Source: Herbinix sp. (GTDB taxonomy: Bacteria > Bacillota > Clostridia > Lachnospirales > Lachnospiraceae). From it: a stretch of DNA of 64,000 bases. Both the position numbers and the translations under genes were made by a program. Below the pieces are notes generated by a model that searched no databases, had not been told where the DNA came from, and saw nothing but the letters and a program-made list of their open reading frames with translations. Positions 35,006 through 44,301 of the stretch are shown in pieces; positions within the stretch are counted from its first letter, which is position 1; each line of letters begins with the position of its first letter. The stretch spans positions 124,001-188,000 of the forward strand of contig JAQSYO010000005.1 in the NCBI GenBank assembly GCA_029256105.1. Direction: 5' to 3'.

Positions 35006-35605
35006 ATGAATAAGAATTTTAATCAGGTAATAGAAAATCGTAGGTCAATTTATGCAATCGGAAAAGAGTCTCCGATCTCCGCAGAAGAAATTCAAAATAT
35101 TGTGGAGCATGCCGTAAAGTATGTTCCCTCAGCATTCAATTCCCAGAGTGCCAGAGTGGTAATATTACTTGGTGAGCAGCATGATAAACTATGGGATATC
35201 ACTAGAGAAACATTGAGAAAGATTGTGCCAGAAGCTAGTTTTGCATCAACTGATGAGAAGATAAGCTCTTTCCAGAATGGCTTTGGGTCTGTATTATTCT
35301 TTGAAGATCAGACTATTGTAGAAGGACTTCAGGAACAGTTTGCTTTATATAAAGATAATTTCCCGGTATGGTCGCTTCAATCTTCAGGAATGCTGCAGTT
35401 CACGGTTTGGTCATCCCTGGAAGATGCAGGTCTTGGTGCTTCCTTACAGCATTACAGTCCACTGATTGACGATGAAGTTAAGGCTCAGTGGAACCTTCCT
35501 GATAAGTGGAAGCTGTTAGCTCAGATGCCATTTGGAAAACCGTTGGCAGACCCTGGTGAGAAGGCATTTTCACCGTTAGAGGATAGAGTAAAGGTATTTG
35601 CATAA
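35006..35605 (+). CDS. nitroreductase family protein
   Basis: A 199-residue FMN enzyme of the nitroreductase fold. ENRRSIYAIGKESPIS (FMN phosphate-binding Arg), VKYVPSAFNSQSARVV and LQSSGMLQFTVWSSLEDAGLG are the family pattern of the YdgI/fatty-acid-oxidation-complex-type subgroup; KLLAQMPFGKP contributes the C-terminal loop. It reduces nitroaromatics, quinones or similar electrophiles with NAD(P)H. The divergent OhrR-type gene and operators suggest peroxide-inducible expression. AAAGGTAGG ribosome site; a terminator follows at 35692. Confidence 0.88.
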   Translation: MNKNFNQVIENRRSIYAIGKESPISAEEIQNIVEHAVKYVPSAFNSQSARVVILLGEQHDKLWDITRETLRKIVPEASFASTDEKISSFQNGFGSVLFFEDQTIVEGLQEQFALYKDNFPVWSLQSSGMLQFTVWSSLEDAGLGASLQHYSPLIDDEVKAQWNLPDKWKLLAQMPFGKPLADPGEKAFSPLEDRVKVFA

Positions 35606-35691
35606 TTATTATAAGATGGTCTATGAAAATTCTGAGTCTCATTAACATTCTTATGAAAAGAATATTGAGGCGATTAATTTATAGATTAATG

Positions 35692-35720
35692 AGAAGTCAG
35701 ACTTAGGTCTGGCTTCTTTT
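35692..35720 (+). terminator. terminator after the nitroreductase gene
   Basis: AGAAGTCAGAC (35692-35702) pairs with GTCTGGCTTCT (35707-35717), 11 bp with one G-U, followed by TTTA. Confidence 0.83.
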
Positions 35721-35837
35721 ATTGCTGTTTGACATTTTACATCAATTATCTATATATTTAACAAAACTGAGGTAGAAAGTAGTTCAAATTAGAAATATGA
35801 TAAAGAGGAAGATAACCATCTCGAATTGGAGGACAAT

Positions 35838-36434
35838 ATGAATAAAGGATCGCATATTTCTTTAGCTCATTTCTTAGTTGATAAGATGGATTTAGCAGAC
35901 TTTACCTCGTATAAAAAGGCCTTCATATTTGGCAGCATTCTACCGGATTGTTTACCGTCCTTTTTAACAACAAGACATACTATGAATGAAACATTTGAAT
36001 TATTGAAAGCTGAGATAAGTAGAATTTTAGAAAATTATGATAAAAGAAAAGGAATTACATCATATTATTGCAGGCATCTCGGTATTATAACCCATTACAT
36101 AGCTGACTATTTTACATTCCCTCATAATCCGGGATTTAACGGCTCAATGAGAGAACATTGTAATTATGAAAAAGAGTTGGGTATTGATTTTGCAGAATAT
36201 CTGCAAAACGGTAAGTCTGAGCTGTTTATATTACGGAACATAAGACTAAGCTCAGTGGATGAAATCTGTAATTTCATCTGTGGAATGCACGAAGAATACT
36301 TAGAAATACCCCATAATATTCGTAACGATTGCAATTACATTGTTAACTTGTGCCGAACAATAGTGGAGGCAATTTTATCGCTGATAAATATAAAATTACC
36401 ATTGGATCAGACAGAACAGATATATGCAGCCTAA
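35838..36434 (+). CDS. zinc-dependent phospholipase C-like protein
   Basis: A 198-residue protein of the zinc-dependent phospholipase C/S1-P1 fold group. Potential metal ligands are the N-terminal KGSHISLAHFLVD, FGSILPDCLPSF, CRHLGIITHYIADYFTFPHN and REHCNYEKELG, giving the His/Asp spacing of the family. There is no signal peptide, so it is probably cytoplasmic, unlike the classic exotoxins; the enzymatic substrate is uncertain. ATG 35838 has a clear GGAGGA site. A long hairpin follows. Confidence 0.77.
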   Translation: MNKGSHISLAHFLVDKMDLADFTSYKKAFIFGSILPDCLPSFLTTRHTMNETFELLKAEISRILENYDKRKGITSYYCRHLGIITHYIADYFTFPHNPGFNGSMREHCNYEKELGIDFAEYLQNGKSELFILRNIRLSSVDEICNFICGMHEEYLEIPHNIRNDCNYIVNLCRTIVEAILSLINIKLPLDQTEQIYAA

Positions 36435-36458
36435 TCAAGTGTAACTGGGGGGAATTTA

Positions 36459-36519
36459 ATAGAGTTATAGAAAAACAAGAAGGAGGCAAGTCTCCTTCTT
36501 GTTTTTTCTATAACTCTAT
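36459..36519. terminator. long bidirectional hairpin terminator
   Basis: A stem of about 27 bp pairs 36459-36485 with 36492-36519, with one bulged T; the inner arms are AACAAGAAGGAG and CTCCTTCTTGTT. T-rich sequence lies in the outer 3' arm. It follows the phospholipase-like gene. Confidence 0.82.
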
Positions 36520-36553
36520 ATAATTAAGTGAATAAGAAACGTTATTTGATAAA

Positions 36554-36579
36554 AAATCCTCACGATAAATCCTCACGAT
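36554..36579 (+). repeat. 13-bp direct repeat, two copies
   Basis: AAATCCTCACGAT is repeated back to back (36554 and 36567), with a weaker third copy after it. It lies in the 394-nt gap before the CPBP gene. That gap also holds TTGACT at 36663 with TTTAAT at 36685, a possible promoter. Confidence 0.6.
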
Positions 36580-36828
36580 TAATCCTTTTAATCAATCTCA
36601 CACGATGTATATTAATTATATTAGTAAGTATAAAACAATATAAGCAGATACAAAAATAAGAATTGACTTTTACTTACAATTTCTTTTAATATAAGGTTAG
36701 TCAAATTAAAAAGTACAATACAGTAGCTTATATTGTAATAAACAATTTTAGAAACAACAAAAGCTTGAGAAATAGGAACTTGCAACCATAGTTTATATAA
36801 TAATACTTCAGGCACATAGGAGATATGG

Positions 36829-37521
36829 ATGAGTGATAATAATGATTTACAAAAAAGAAGTTCCAAAAGGGTACTTTTGCTTATTATAACATCCTGTGCT
36901 ATAATGGCTTTAATTGATGCAGCTCTTTCTCCAGAATATTTTATTAAATCGGCAATTAAGTTAGTGCTATTTCTAATCCTGCCTATTATTATCTTGAGAA
37001 AGCAAAAAGACATCACATTAAAAGACTTATTGAAGATGAAACGAAAAATGATGTTGCTTCCAATTCTACTGGGTATTGGAGTGTATCTTTTAATCTTGGG
37101 TGCTTATTACATCATCGGACCCTATTTTGACTTTACTAATGTAACAGTTGCACTTGCTGATAATTATGGGGTAAAGAAAGAGAATTTTGTACCGGTGGCT
37201 CTTTATATCTCTTTTGCAAATTCATTATTAGAGGAATTTTTCTTTCGAGGATTAGCATTTTTGACCTTAAAGAAGCTTACCACCAGACGATTTGCTTATT
37301 TGTTCAGCTCCGTTGCATTTTCCTTATACCATATTGCGATTATGTCGAGTTGGTTTAACCCGTTCTTAGTCCTTCTTCTAATTGTCAGCTTATTTATTGC
37401 GGGTTTATTATTTAATTGGTTAAACGAGAAATCGAATACGATTTATACTTCATGGCTAGTGCATATGTGTGCGAATTTTGCTACGAATACCATAGGATTT
37501 ATACTATTTGGGATTATATAG
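36829..37521 (+). CDS. CPBP family intramembrane metalloprotease
   Basis: A 230-residue multi-pass membrane protein. The catalytic motifs of the CAAX-protease/bacteriocin-processing (Abi) fold are present: SLLEEFFFRGLAFL (EExxxR), the FSLYHIAIM His and a C-terminal WLVHMCANFATN His/Asn. Seven hydrophobic stretches are seen. Function could be peptide processing or bacteriocin self-protection; no bacteriocin gene is next to it. ATG 36829 follows AGGAGA. Confidence 0.84.
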   Translation: MSDNNDLQKRSSKRVLLLIITSCAIMALIDAALSPEYFIKSAIKLVLFLILPIIILRKQKDITLKDLLKMKRKMMLLPILLGIGVYLLILGAYYIIGPYFDFTNVTVALADNYGVKKENFVPVALYISFANSLLEEFFFRGLAFLTLKKLTTRRFAYLFSSVAFSLYHIAIMSSWFNPFLVLLLIVSLFIAGLLFNWLNEKSNTIYTSWLVHMCANFATNTIGFILFGII

Positions 37522-37701
37522 TGATTTAGGATGAGATGAGATATATGATTTATAATGATATCGTGCTATAGTATTAATATTGTTATAATTCTTTTTAAGA
37601 ATGAATAGAAAATGATACGTTGAGATAACAGTTTATATATATGAATTCATAAATTTTTTGGTAATTATAAACAATCGCATAACCTATAAAGGATGGATAC
37701 T

Positions 37702-38340
37702 ATGTTTCTTGAAGATAATACGAAATACAATAATTATATATATGTAGTTTTTGTTGTGACAAACACGAATATGGGAAAGTTAATTAGATTTTTTACCCGC
37801 AATCAATATAGTCATGTCACTGTGGCTTTTGATAAGGATTTGCGCAATATGTATTCCTTTGCGAGGTATCATATTAATTCCCCTATCTCCGGTGGCTTTG
37901 TTATTGAACAACCGGAGCGATATTTGAATGGGAATAATGATGTAACAGTAAAAGTCTGTGAACTACCAGTGACAGCAGAGGAGTACGAGCGAATCAATGC
38001 TGAAGTAACCTTCTTTAAGCAAAACAAAGAGGAAATGATCTATAATACCCTGAATGCAGTCCTTTCTCTGTTAAGTAGACGAATTATAGTGAAAAACACA
38101 TATACTTGCCTGGAATTTGTAACCTATCTTCTCCGTTACCCCAATATACTTGCAATTAAAGAATTGGAGCGCAGGTTAGAGAAAAATGTCGTGTATCATG
38201 GCAGTTTAAAAGGAATTACACAGTGGGAACAATCCTATGTAAATGAAGATGATTATTTCAGACGGCGTCATGTGATAGGAATTGTGGCGGATACGGTTTA
38301 TCATTTTAGAAAGATTGTAGCAAGAATTATTCATGCTTAA
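37702..38340 (+). CDS. NlpC/P60-like papain-fold protein (YiiX/permuted type)
   Basis: A 212-residue protein without signal peptide. YIYVVFVVTNTNMGKLIRFF is followed by QYSHVTVAFD (probable catalytic His near residue 43) and later NTYTCLEFVTYLL (probable catalytic Cys), the His-then-Cys order of circularly permuted NlpC/P60 and related lipid- or peptide-cleaving enzymes. The assignment rests on these motifs. ATG 37702 follows AAAGGATGG; ATG 37693 lies inside that site. A perfect hairpin follows. Confidence 0.62.
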   Translation: MFLEDNTKYNNYIYVVFVVTNTNMGKLIRFFTRNQYSHVTVAFDKDLRNMYSFARYHINSPISGGFVIEQPERYLNGNNDVTVKVCELPVTAEEYERINAEVTFFKQNKEEMIYNTLNAVLSLLSRRIIVKNTYTCLEFVTYLLRYPNILAIKELERRLEKNVVYHGSLKGITQWEQSYVNEDDYFRRRHVIGIVADTVYHFRKIVARIIHA

Positions 38341-38365
38341 ATAGCCTATACGATGAGGGGTAGAA

Positions 38366-38403
38366 ATAAGCAGATTTAAATACTTAGGTATAAATCTGCT
38401 TAT
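38366..38403. terminator. bidirectional terminator between the NlpC-like and HAD genes
   Basis: A perfect 13-bp stem, ATAAGCAGATTTA (38366-38378) with TAAATCTGCTTAT (38391-38403), between convergent genes. Confidence 0.78.
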
Positions 38404-38480
38404 AACATATAAATATTCACTTTAATTTACAGTGATTGCAATAACAATAAAAAGACTATTTAGATGAATTAATAAGCAGC

Positions 38481-39224
38481 TTATATACCAAGTTGCGATT
38501 GAGCTCTAATATCTTTTGCTAAATCAGCGATAGAGTTAATAATTTTATTTGGAATAATGCTAGGATTTATAGGAAGACCTTCCTTTCTAAAATTATTCCA
38601 AATAGAATAGATCCCAACTTTTTGTGGTGCTTCAATATCCCATTCTAAATTATCACCAACCATCCAAACATCTTCAGATGATAAAGATAATTGCTCTAAG
38701 GCTAACTCGTAAATTCTTATGTCTGGCTTTCGAAAGCCGACCTCAGTTTCAATCAAAATAAATTCAAAAAACCCATTCAGATTAAATCGATCTAACTTGA
38801 CCCTTTGTATTTGGGATTTTCCATTTGCAATGATAGCCATTCGAATGTTTAAATCACTTAATATCTGTAGTGCCTCATATGCACCATCGAACAGGCACAG
38901 GAACTCATCTTGTAAAGCACTATGATTATCTGCCAACTGATCAGATTTTTCTATATCATAATAATCTAAATCTTCAAAAGCGTATTGAACAATCTGTCGA
39001 ATCGCAATTTTCATGTTCTCTCTTCCGGCTTTGTGCCGTGCCGGATCACTCCAATACCATTTTCGTTTTTCAAGGATTTTATGTAAAAGGGTAACACTAT
39101 TAAATGTTACTGCTTCGGTTGTTACAAAAACTTCACAACACTTTTCCCAAGCTAATTCTTTCGCACTGGTAAAAGATATTATTGTATCATCTAAATCAAA
39201 TAATATTGCTTTTGGTAAATTCAT
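38481..39224 (-). CDS. HAD-family hydrolase (YjjG/phosphatase type)
   Basis: A 247-residue phosphatase. Motif I AILFDLDDTIISF (nucleophile Asp), motif II AIIANGKS, motif III Lys in GFRKPDIRIYELAL and motif IV MVGDNLEWDIEAP are all present; a helical C1 cap lies between motifs I and II. The substrate may be a nucleotide or sugar phosphate. Start at 39224 since AAAGGA precedes that ATG; the frame extends to 39260. Its 5' flank holds 19-bp tandem repeats. Confidence 0.88.
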   Translation of the reverse strand: MNLPKAILFDLDDTIISFTSAKELAWEKCCEVFVTTEAVTFNSVTLLHKILEKRKWYWSDPARHKAGRENMKIAIRQIVQYAFEDLDYYDIEKSDQLADNHSALQDEFLCLFDGAYEALQILSDLNIRMAIIANGKSQIQRVKLDRFNLNGFFEFILIETEVGFRKPDIRIYELALEQLSLSSEDVWMVGDNLEWDIEAPQKVGIYSIWNNFRKEGLPINPSIIPNKIINSIADLAKDIRAQSQLGI

Positions 39225-39392
39225 TGATGCATCCTTTCTATTCTTTAATAGTGTCACCATTTAGCCACCTTTTTTATTGTACAATAAATAGTGACAGGAT
39301 ACTACTATATTTAAGATTGCTAAGGAGCCATTTTGCTTAATCTACTGTTATTGAGTAAATGTTATTAAGTAGCGAGAAGAATATTAGATCGA

Positions 39393-39449
39393 CATGTAAA
39401 TATTAAGTCTATTTGTAAATATCAAGTCTACTTGTCTATGTTCAATCTG
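39393..39449 (+). repeat. three 19-bp imperfect tandem repeats
   Basis: Units at 39393, 39412 and 39431 share the pattern TTTGTAAATATCAAGTCTA; the third copy is the most diverged. They lie in the 371-nt gap between the divergent HAD and ogt genes. Nothing else is recognised in that gap. Confidence 0.65.
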
Positions 39450-39595
39450 ATTATTGTTAATGTTAGTATTTATAATTACCTCCAATTAGGGAAATGATAG
39501 GAATGAAGGTTGGAAATTTGATAGAGATGTGCTACAATACATGTAATATTTTCTAATTAATTCATTACAGACCGAGAAAGAAAAGAGGTACGTTG

Positions 39596-40093
39596 ATGAA
39601 AAATGCATATATTTATGAAACAACCATAGGGAAGATATTAATTGCAGAAGACGAACTAGGCATCACAGAGCTTACTCTGGCCTCTGAGCAAGAAGCAGAG
39701 GACAAGAAGGAGCAGTTCGTTTTAGAATATGTGTTGTTGGAGACAGAGCTGATCAAAGAAGCAGCAAAACAATTAACCGAATATCTAGAAGGCACTCGTA
39801 AGGAATTCACGGTAAAGCTTAATCCAAAGGGGACTGAATTTCAGAGAAAGGTCTGGGATGCACTTAGGGCAATTCCCTACGGCGAGACCCGTAGCTACAA
39901 ACAAGTTGCGGAAGCAGTTGGTAATGCAAAAGCCTCCCGTGCAATAGGAATGGCAAACCACAACAATCCAATTATGTGTATTATCCCCTGCCATCGTGTG
40001 ATAGGAGCAAATGGTAGTCTGGTCGGGTACGCTGGAGGATTACCGGTGAAGGAACATTTACTTAATCTAGAAAAACAGAAGGAAAGGAAGTAA
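39596..40093 (+). CDS. ogt: methylated-DNA--protein-cysteine S-methyltransferase
   Basis: A 165-residue suicide DNA-repair protein that moves an alkyl group from O6-alkylguanine to its own Cys. The active site IIPCHRVIGANGSLVGYAGG is canonical; the recognition helix is RAIGMANHNNP and the upstream FQRKVWDALRAIPYGETRSY is conserved. ATG 39596 has AGAGG upstream. pepF begins 5 nt after its stop, so the two are cotranscribed. Confidence 0.94.
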   Translation: MKNAYIYETTIGKILIAEDELGITELTLASEQEAEDKKEQFVLEYVLLETELIKEAAKQLTEYLEGTRKEFTVKLNPKGTEFQRKVWDALRAIPYGETRSYKQVAEAVGNAKASRAIGMANHNNPIMCIIPCHRVIGANGSLVGYAGGLPVKEHLLNLEKQKERK

Positions 40094-40098
40094 GAGAA

Positions 40099-41856
40099 AT
40101 GAATAAGGAATGGTCATTAGATGTATTGTATAAGGGTTTTGATGATGTAAAATATAAAGAGGACAGAGAACGATTAGAAACGCTTACCCAGGAAGTAATC
40201 GTCTTTAGTAATTCTTTAACAAGTGGCGCGGTAGAGGAAGAAGCAACACTTTTACAGGCCGTTGATTATCTGGAACAATATCAGTTACTCGGAACCAAGT
40301 TAAGTTATTATGTACAACTACGCCAGTCTGTAAATACCTCGGACAGTGTGACAGTGAATGAAATGAATGCCATTGAACGTATTTCCAGCTTATCCTCCAA
40401 ACCGATGGCTGTAATCCAAAAGTTTATTGCAGGAATTGAGAATATGGATACTTATCTTAATAAATATCCAAAGTTAAAGGAATATGAATATCTTTTCTCT
40501 GAGATGAAAAAAGAAGCGAAACATCTCTTAAGTGATGATGTAGAGGAAGCAATCGCAAAGCTTAATATTTCCGCTGGTTCCGCGTGGGGCAGTATGCAGA
40601 GCTTCTTAACCTCAACACTTGAAGTGGAATATCGTGATAATACAATTACCTTACCTGAAGTTCGTAATAAAGCTCATGATGAGGATGTTGAAGTCCGTAA
40701 AGATGCGTATGCAGCCGAGTTAAAGGCATACGAGAAAATTAAAGATGCAGTTAGCTATTCATTAAATAATATCAAGACTCAAGTGAATACCATATGTGAA
40801 TTGCGTGGATACGAATCACCACTTGACATGACCTTAATGCAAGCCAAAATGAAGAGGGAAACCTTGGATGCAATGTTAGAAGCAATCAGAGAAGCTTTGC
40901 CCTCTTTCCATAAATATTTAAGACACAAAGCGAAAATCATGGGTCATTCCAATGGTCTTCCTTGGTATGATATGTTTGCACCGATTGGTGAAAGTAATAC
41001 AAAGTTTACTACGGAGGAATCGAAGGCGTATTTGGTAAAGCATTTCCGTGGCTTTGCGGATGATTTGGCTGATATGGTAGAAGAAGCTTATGACAATGAA
41101 TGGATTGATTTTTTCCCCAGAAAAGGCAAGGTTGGTGGTGCATTCTGTGAGAATATGCCATTTGTGAAACAGAGTCGTATCCTTTCCAATTTTACAGGTG
41201 CTTTAAACGATGTGGTAACTCTTGCTCATGAATTGGGGCATGCATATCATGGACTTAACATTCAGGAGCATTTACCGCTTAACGTTAACTACAGCATGCC
41301 AGTAGCAGAGACCGCTTCGACCTTTAATGAAGCCCTAATCATGGAAGCAGCGATTAATGAAACAGAGGGCAGAGAGAAGATAGCACTTATTGAGAGCCAA
41401 CTACAGGATGTTACTCAGATTATCTGTGATATTTACTCCAGATTTTTATTTGAAAGTGCGGTATTTGAGAAGAGTAAGACTGGCTTCTTGTTTGCAGATG
41501 AGTTAAAGGAAATGATGCTTGCTGCACAGAAGGAAGCTTATGGAGACGGGCTTGATCATGATTATCTGCATCCATATATGTGGGTATTAAAGGGACATTA
41601 TTATTCGGAGAACTTAAGCTTTTATAACTTCCCTTATGCCTTCGGCGGACTATTTGCCAGAGGTTTATATGAGAAGTATAAGGTGGAAGGAGAAGCATTT
41701 GTACCAAAGTATAGAGCACTCCTGAATGCTACTACCATAATGAGCGTAGAAGATGCTGCAAAGCAGGCGGAAATTAATCTGGAAGATCCGCAGTTTTGGA
41801 GAACCAGCCTTCGTACCATAGAAGATCTTATTGAAGATTTTGTTCGTTTAGCATAG
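40099..41856 (+). CDS. pepF: oligoendopeptidase F (M3B)
   Basis: A 585-residue zinc endopeptidase of the M3 family. LAHELGHAYHGLNIQ is the HExxH-type site with the downstream Glu in MPVAETASTFNEALI; the length and N-terminal helical lobe match PepF. It degrades oligopeptides in the cytoplasm. It follows ogt after 5 nt; the AGGAAGTAAGAG region just before ATG provides the ribosome site. A long hairpin lies after the stop. Confidence 0.94.
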   Translation: MNKEWSLDVLYKGFDDVKYKEDRERLETLTQEVIVFSNSLTSGAVEEEATLLQAVDYLEQYQLLGTKLSYYVQLRQSVNTSDSVTVNEMNAIERISSLSSKPMAVIQKFIAGIENMDTYLNKYPKLKEYEYLFSEMKKEAKHLLSDDVEEAIAKLNISAGSAWGSMQSFLTSTLEVEYRDNTITLPEVRNKAHDEDVEVRKDAYAAELKAYEKIKDAVSYSLNNIKTQVNTICELRGYESPLDMTLMQAKMKRETLDAMLEAIREALPSFHKYLRHKAKIMGHSNGLPWYDMFAPIGESNTKFTTEESKAYLVKHFRGFADDLADMVEEAYDNEWIDFFPRKGKVGGAFCENMPFVKQSRILSNFTGALNDVVTLAHELGHAYHGLNIQEHLPLNVNYSMPVAETASTFNEALIMEAAINETEGREKIALIESQLQDVTQIICDIYSRFLFESAVFEKSKTGFLFADELKEMMLAAQKEAYGDGLDHDYLHPYMWVLKGHYYSENLSFYNFPYAFGGLFARGLYEKYKVEGEAFVPKYRALLNATTIMSVEDAAKQAEINLEDPQFWRTSLRTIEDLIEDFVRLA

Positions 41857-41867
41857 ATATAAATTAA

Positions 41868-41955
41868 AGAGGCTGTTCCAAACAGTAGCTCGAATAAGCA
41901 AACAGGAGAATATAATTGCCTGGCTTGCATTGAGTTATTGTTTGAAACAGCCTCT
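41868..41955. terminator. long-range inverted repeat after pepF
   Basis: Arms AGAGGCTGTTCCAAACA (41868-41884) and TGTTTGAAACAGCCTCT (41939-41955) pair over 17 bp with one mismatch and a 54-nt loop, then ATTTATG. It is probably a terminator. The rest of the 336-nt gap to 42192 is empty. Confidence 0.62.
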
Positions 41956-42192
41956 ATTTATGTGATTACTGCATATCACTAAAAAAACATATAATCCTTT
42001 TTTGTTTCTGATATTATAAAAAGAAATCTTAGTAATTGTAGGGCTATATGTATTTTTATAAGATTAATGCAATATTATAACGAACAAAGAAGAAATAGGA
42101 AATAAAATATCACATAAAACACGAAAACTATCAGATACTAAATATGAATCAAATAACGAACATAAGCTGACAAGCAAGAAAGGAGCAAAATT

Positions 42193-42405
42193 ATGAGTTT
42201 GATTGATAACGAACATCAACTTCCGGTGGGACTTGGAATGCGATTGGCACTGGATATGGACGCAATGACGAACTTTGTTAATTTGCCCGACAACAGTAAA
42301 AAACAACTAGTGGATTATATAGAAGGATCAACATCAGGAGATGAAGCAAAACAACGCGTAACCGAAGTGGTAAGTAATCTTCATAAAGGGGACTCATTCC
42401 GATAA
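42193..42405 (+). CDS. 70-residue conserved protein of unknown function
   Basis: A small helical protein: LPVGLGMRLALDMDAMTNFVNL then KQLVDYIEGSTSGDEAK and VTEVVSNL. Comparable small Firmicutes proteins with a GMxLA..AM..F core are known only as hypothetical. GAAAGGAGC precedes ATG 42193, supporting translation. A strong terminator follows. No Cys, no signal peptide. Confidence 0.68.
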   Translation: MSLIDNEHQLPVGLGMRLALDMDAMTNFVNLPDNSKKQLVDYIEGSTSGDEAKQRVTEVVSNLHKGDSFR

Positions 42406-42476
42406 TTCTTAGTTATTAGGGTAGAGTAGAGAAGAAAGGGCATCCAGTTTATATCGGATAAAAACGGATTTATATA

Positions 42477-42517
42477 AAAAAAGAACAGGAGCTGATGATA
42501 AGAACCTGTTCTTTTTT
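42477..42517. terminator. bidirectional terminator between the 70-aa gene and the histidine kinase
   Basis: A perfect 13-bp stem, AAAAAAGAACAGG (42477-42489) with CCTGTTCTTTTTT (42505-42517). It gives a U-run on either strand. Confidence 0.92.
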
Positions 42518-42553
42518 GCACATGTTATTGAAATTAATATTATAAGAACATCT

Positions 42554-43456
42554 CTACGGAACGAACCATCTTAGCTCAATGATAAACAGATCTTTCTCAA
42601 TCTTAGCTTCAATCTGACCCTTCATCTTTTCAACCAATACCTTAGTAATTGTCAGGCCCAATCCGGTACTTTGGTTATTGCGGGATTGGTCTCTGGTGTA
42701 GAAGCGTTCAAAGATGACGTTCAATTCCTCTTCGGTCATTGTATTTTTATCATTCATAAACTGAAGGATACAATAGCCCTCCAGAGTAATTTGCTTTATG
42801 ATAAATTGCCGTTGCGCATATTTTAAAGCATTCTGAATCAGATTATTTAATATGCGGTTAAATTGTATCTTGTCTGCAATGAGGAAGCTCTGAGTTTCTT
42901 CTAGCTCCACAGTTACCTGAATATTGTTTTTCTCAAATTCATGATAGTAGGTAACAACAGCTTCTCTTAACGTACTTTGAACCGGTATGCTATCTAACAG
43001 GAATGGATAATTATCTCCTTCAATCCGAGATATTTCATAAAAATCTTGGATAAACCCTTGCAGTATCTTCGCCCTTTTGTAAATGATAGATAAATATTCT
43101 ACGCGTTCGGTTTCTGTTGTTTCTTCATCCTGAATCAAATCCACATAACCAAGGATTGAGGTAAGCGGGGTCCGTAAGTCATGAGAAATATTTTCTATTT
43201 CACGTCGGATTTGTGTTTCTCTACGTTGGTACACAATACGTTCCTCTTGTCTTGCATCGTAAATATCATTAATTTTTTTGAGAAGTCCTTCTACCTTACT
43301 ATCAGTAGTAAATGCTTTCAGCTGTCGGTTCAATTCCGGATGTAGCTCAATCTCCTCCATCTGTGTAGAAGTTGTAGCTATTGCTTTACGTATAAAATAG
43401 AGGCGTGCAGAAAGAATAACTACGATAAGAAATAAACTAATACATAAATAAAGCAT
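42554..43456 (-). CDS. sensor histidine kinase of an ABC-linked two-component system
   Basis: A 300-residue kinase with a single N-terminal membrane segment (residues 1-20) and no extracellular domain. H-box ENISHDLRTPLTSILGY with His92, N-box NLIQNALKYA and G-box STGLGLTITKVL are complete. Its minimal sensing part suggests that it reads the state of the partner ABC transporter or membrane, as in bacitracin/lantibiotic systems. It is the last gene of the minus-strand operon, 65 nt after the permease, with GGAGGTG before ATG. Confidence 0.9.
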   Translation of the reverse strand: MLYLCISLFLIVVILSARLYFIRKAIATTSTQMEEIELHPELNRQLKAFTTDSKVEGLLKKINDIYDARQEERIVYQRRETQIRREIENISHDLRTPLTSILGYVDLIQDEETTETERVEYLSIIYKRAKILQGFIQDFYEISRIEGDNYPFLLDSIPVQSTLREAVVTYYHEFEKNNIQVTVELEETQSFLIADKIQFNRILNNLIQNALKYAQRQFIIKQITLEGYCILQFMNDKNTMTEEELNVIFERFYTRDQSRNNQSTGLGLTITKVLVEKMKGQIEAKIEKDLFIIELRWFVP

Positions 43457-43521
43457 TCGTTCTGCACCTCCATTTTCGATCGATTTATAGGTAACAATAC
43501 AAAACGTTACTATGTCAATAA

Positions 43522-44301
43522 TTATTTGATTTCTTTTTTACGGAATATCATAAACCCAATTAGGGTGAAAAGAAGCATTTGTATCAATCCAAAGATCCAG
43601 TAATTATAGTACCCAGCAGTTCCTTCCCAGGGTAGCATTAATTGATTGGCTTTTTCATCAAAACCGATGTTATTTATCAAGTTCCAAGGCAATATTTTCG
43701 ATAATTTTTGAAAGAAGATAAACTTCATTCCAAGATAATTACTAATTTGAGGAAATACGAGTAACAATCCTATGGTAGCCATTATTGCACCACCAGTACC
43801 TTCGATGATAAATATAAAACAGTTTGTTACTGCTAGGGCATAGAACAAAAGTGGTAAACTTACAATGCAGGTATGAAGTAACAATACCAAATCGTTAGTT
43901 CCGGAGTTCTCCAGTAATAGAAATGCACTTGTGATATGAAGCCCTGCTATTATTACAAAAGCAATTAAAGCATAAACCATTTCTACAATTAGTTTACTAA
44001 AATAAATATAACCTCTTGGAATACCATAGGAAATGCTATTTTTCATTGTATGATTACTATGTTCATTTCCAAATACCATTGATGCTACAGTAATGCAGAG
44101 AAGAAATATTATGGGAAAATCCGAGAAAAAAAGGCTAAGAGAAAAGCGAGTATTCGCATAAGGAAATTCGCTTTCGGCATAATTTACGGCTGCAAGCACA
44201 ACATTAGCACTGATTAATAACAAAGAACATATTGCGATAAATAAATAGGTCCATTTATAACGAATTAATCGAAAAAATTCACTTTTGATATAATTAGTCA
44301 T
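43522..44301 (-). CDS. ABC-2 type permease of the antibiotic-resistance module
   Basis: A 259-residue membrane protein with six hydrophobic segments, beginning MTNYIKSEFFRLIRYKWTYL, the common opening of ABC-2 permeases in lantibiotic-immunity and bacitracin-export systems. VFGNEHSNHTMKNSISYG is the conserved coupling region. It overlaps the ATPase gene by 8 nt. It would form the channel for the ATPase encoded just upstream, exporting or removing a peptide from the membrane. Confidence 0.85.
   Translation of the reverse strand: MTNYIKSEFFRLIRYKWTYLFIAICSLLLISANVVLAAVNYAESEFPYANTRFSLSLFFSDFPIIFLLCITVASMVFGNEHSNHTMKNSISYGIPRGYIYFSKLIVEMVYALIAFVIIAGLHITSAFLLLENSGTNDLVLLLHTCIVSLPLLFYALAVTNCFIFIIEGTGGAIMATIGLLLVFPQISNYLGMKFIFFQKLSKILPWNLINNIGFDEKANQLMLPWEGTAGYYNYWIFGLIQMLLFTLIGFMIFRKKEIK

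Noticed and set aside
41868..41955. Inverted repeat after pepF taken as ends of a transposon
   Set aside because: Only 54 nt lie between the arms, no transposase remnant and no target duplication seen; a terminator is simpler.
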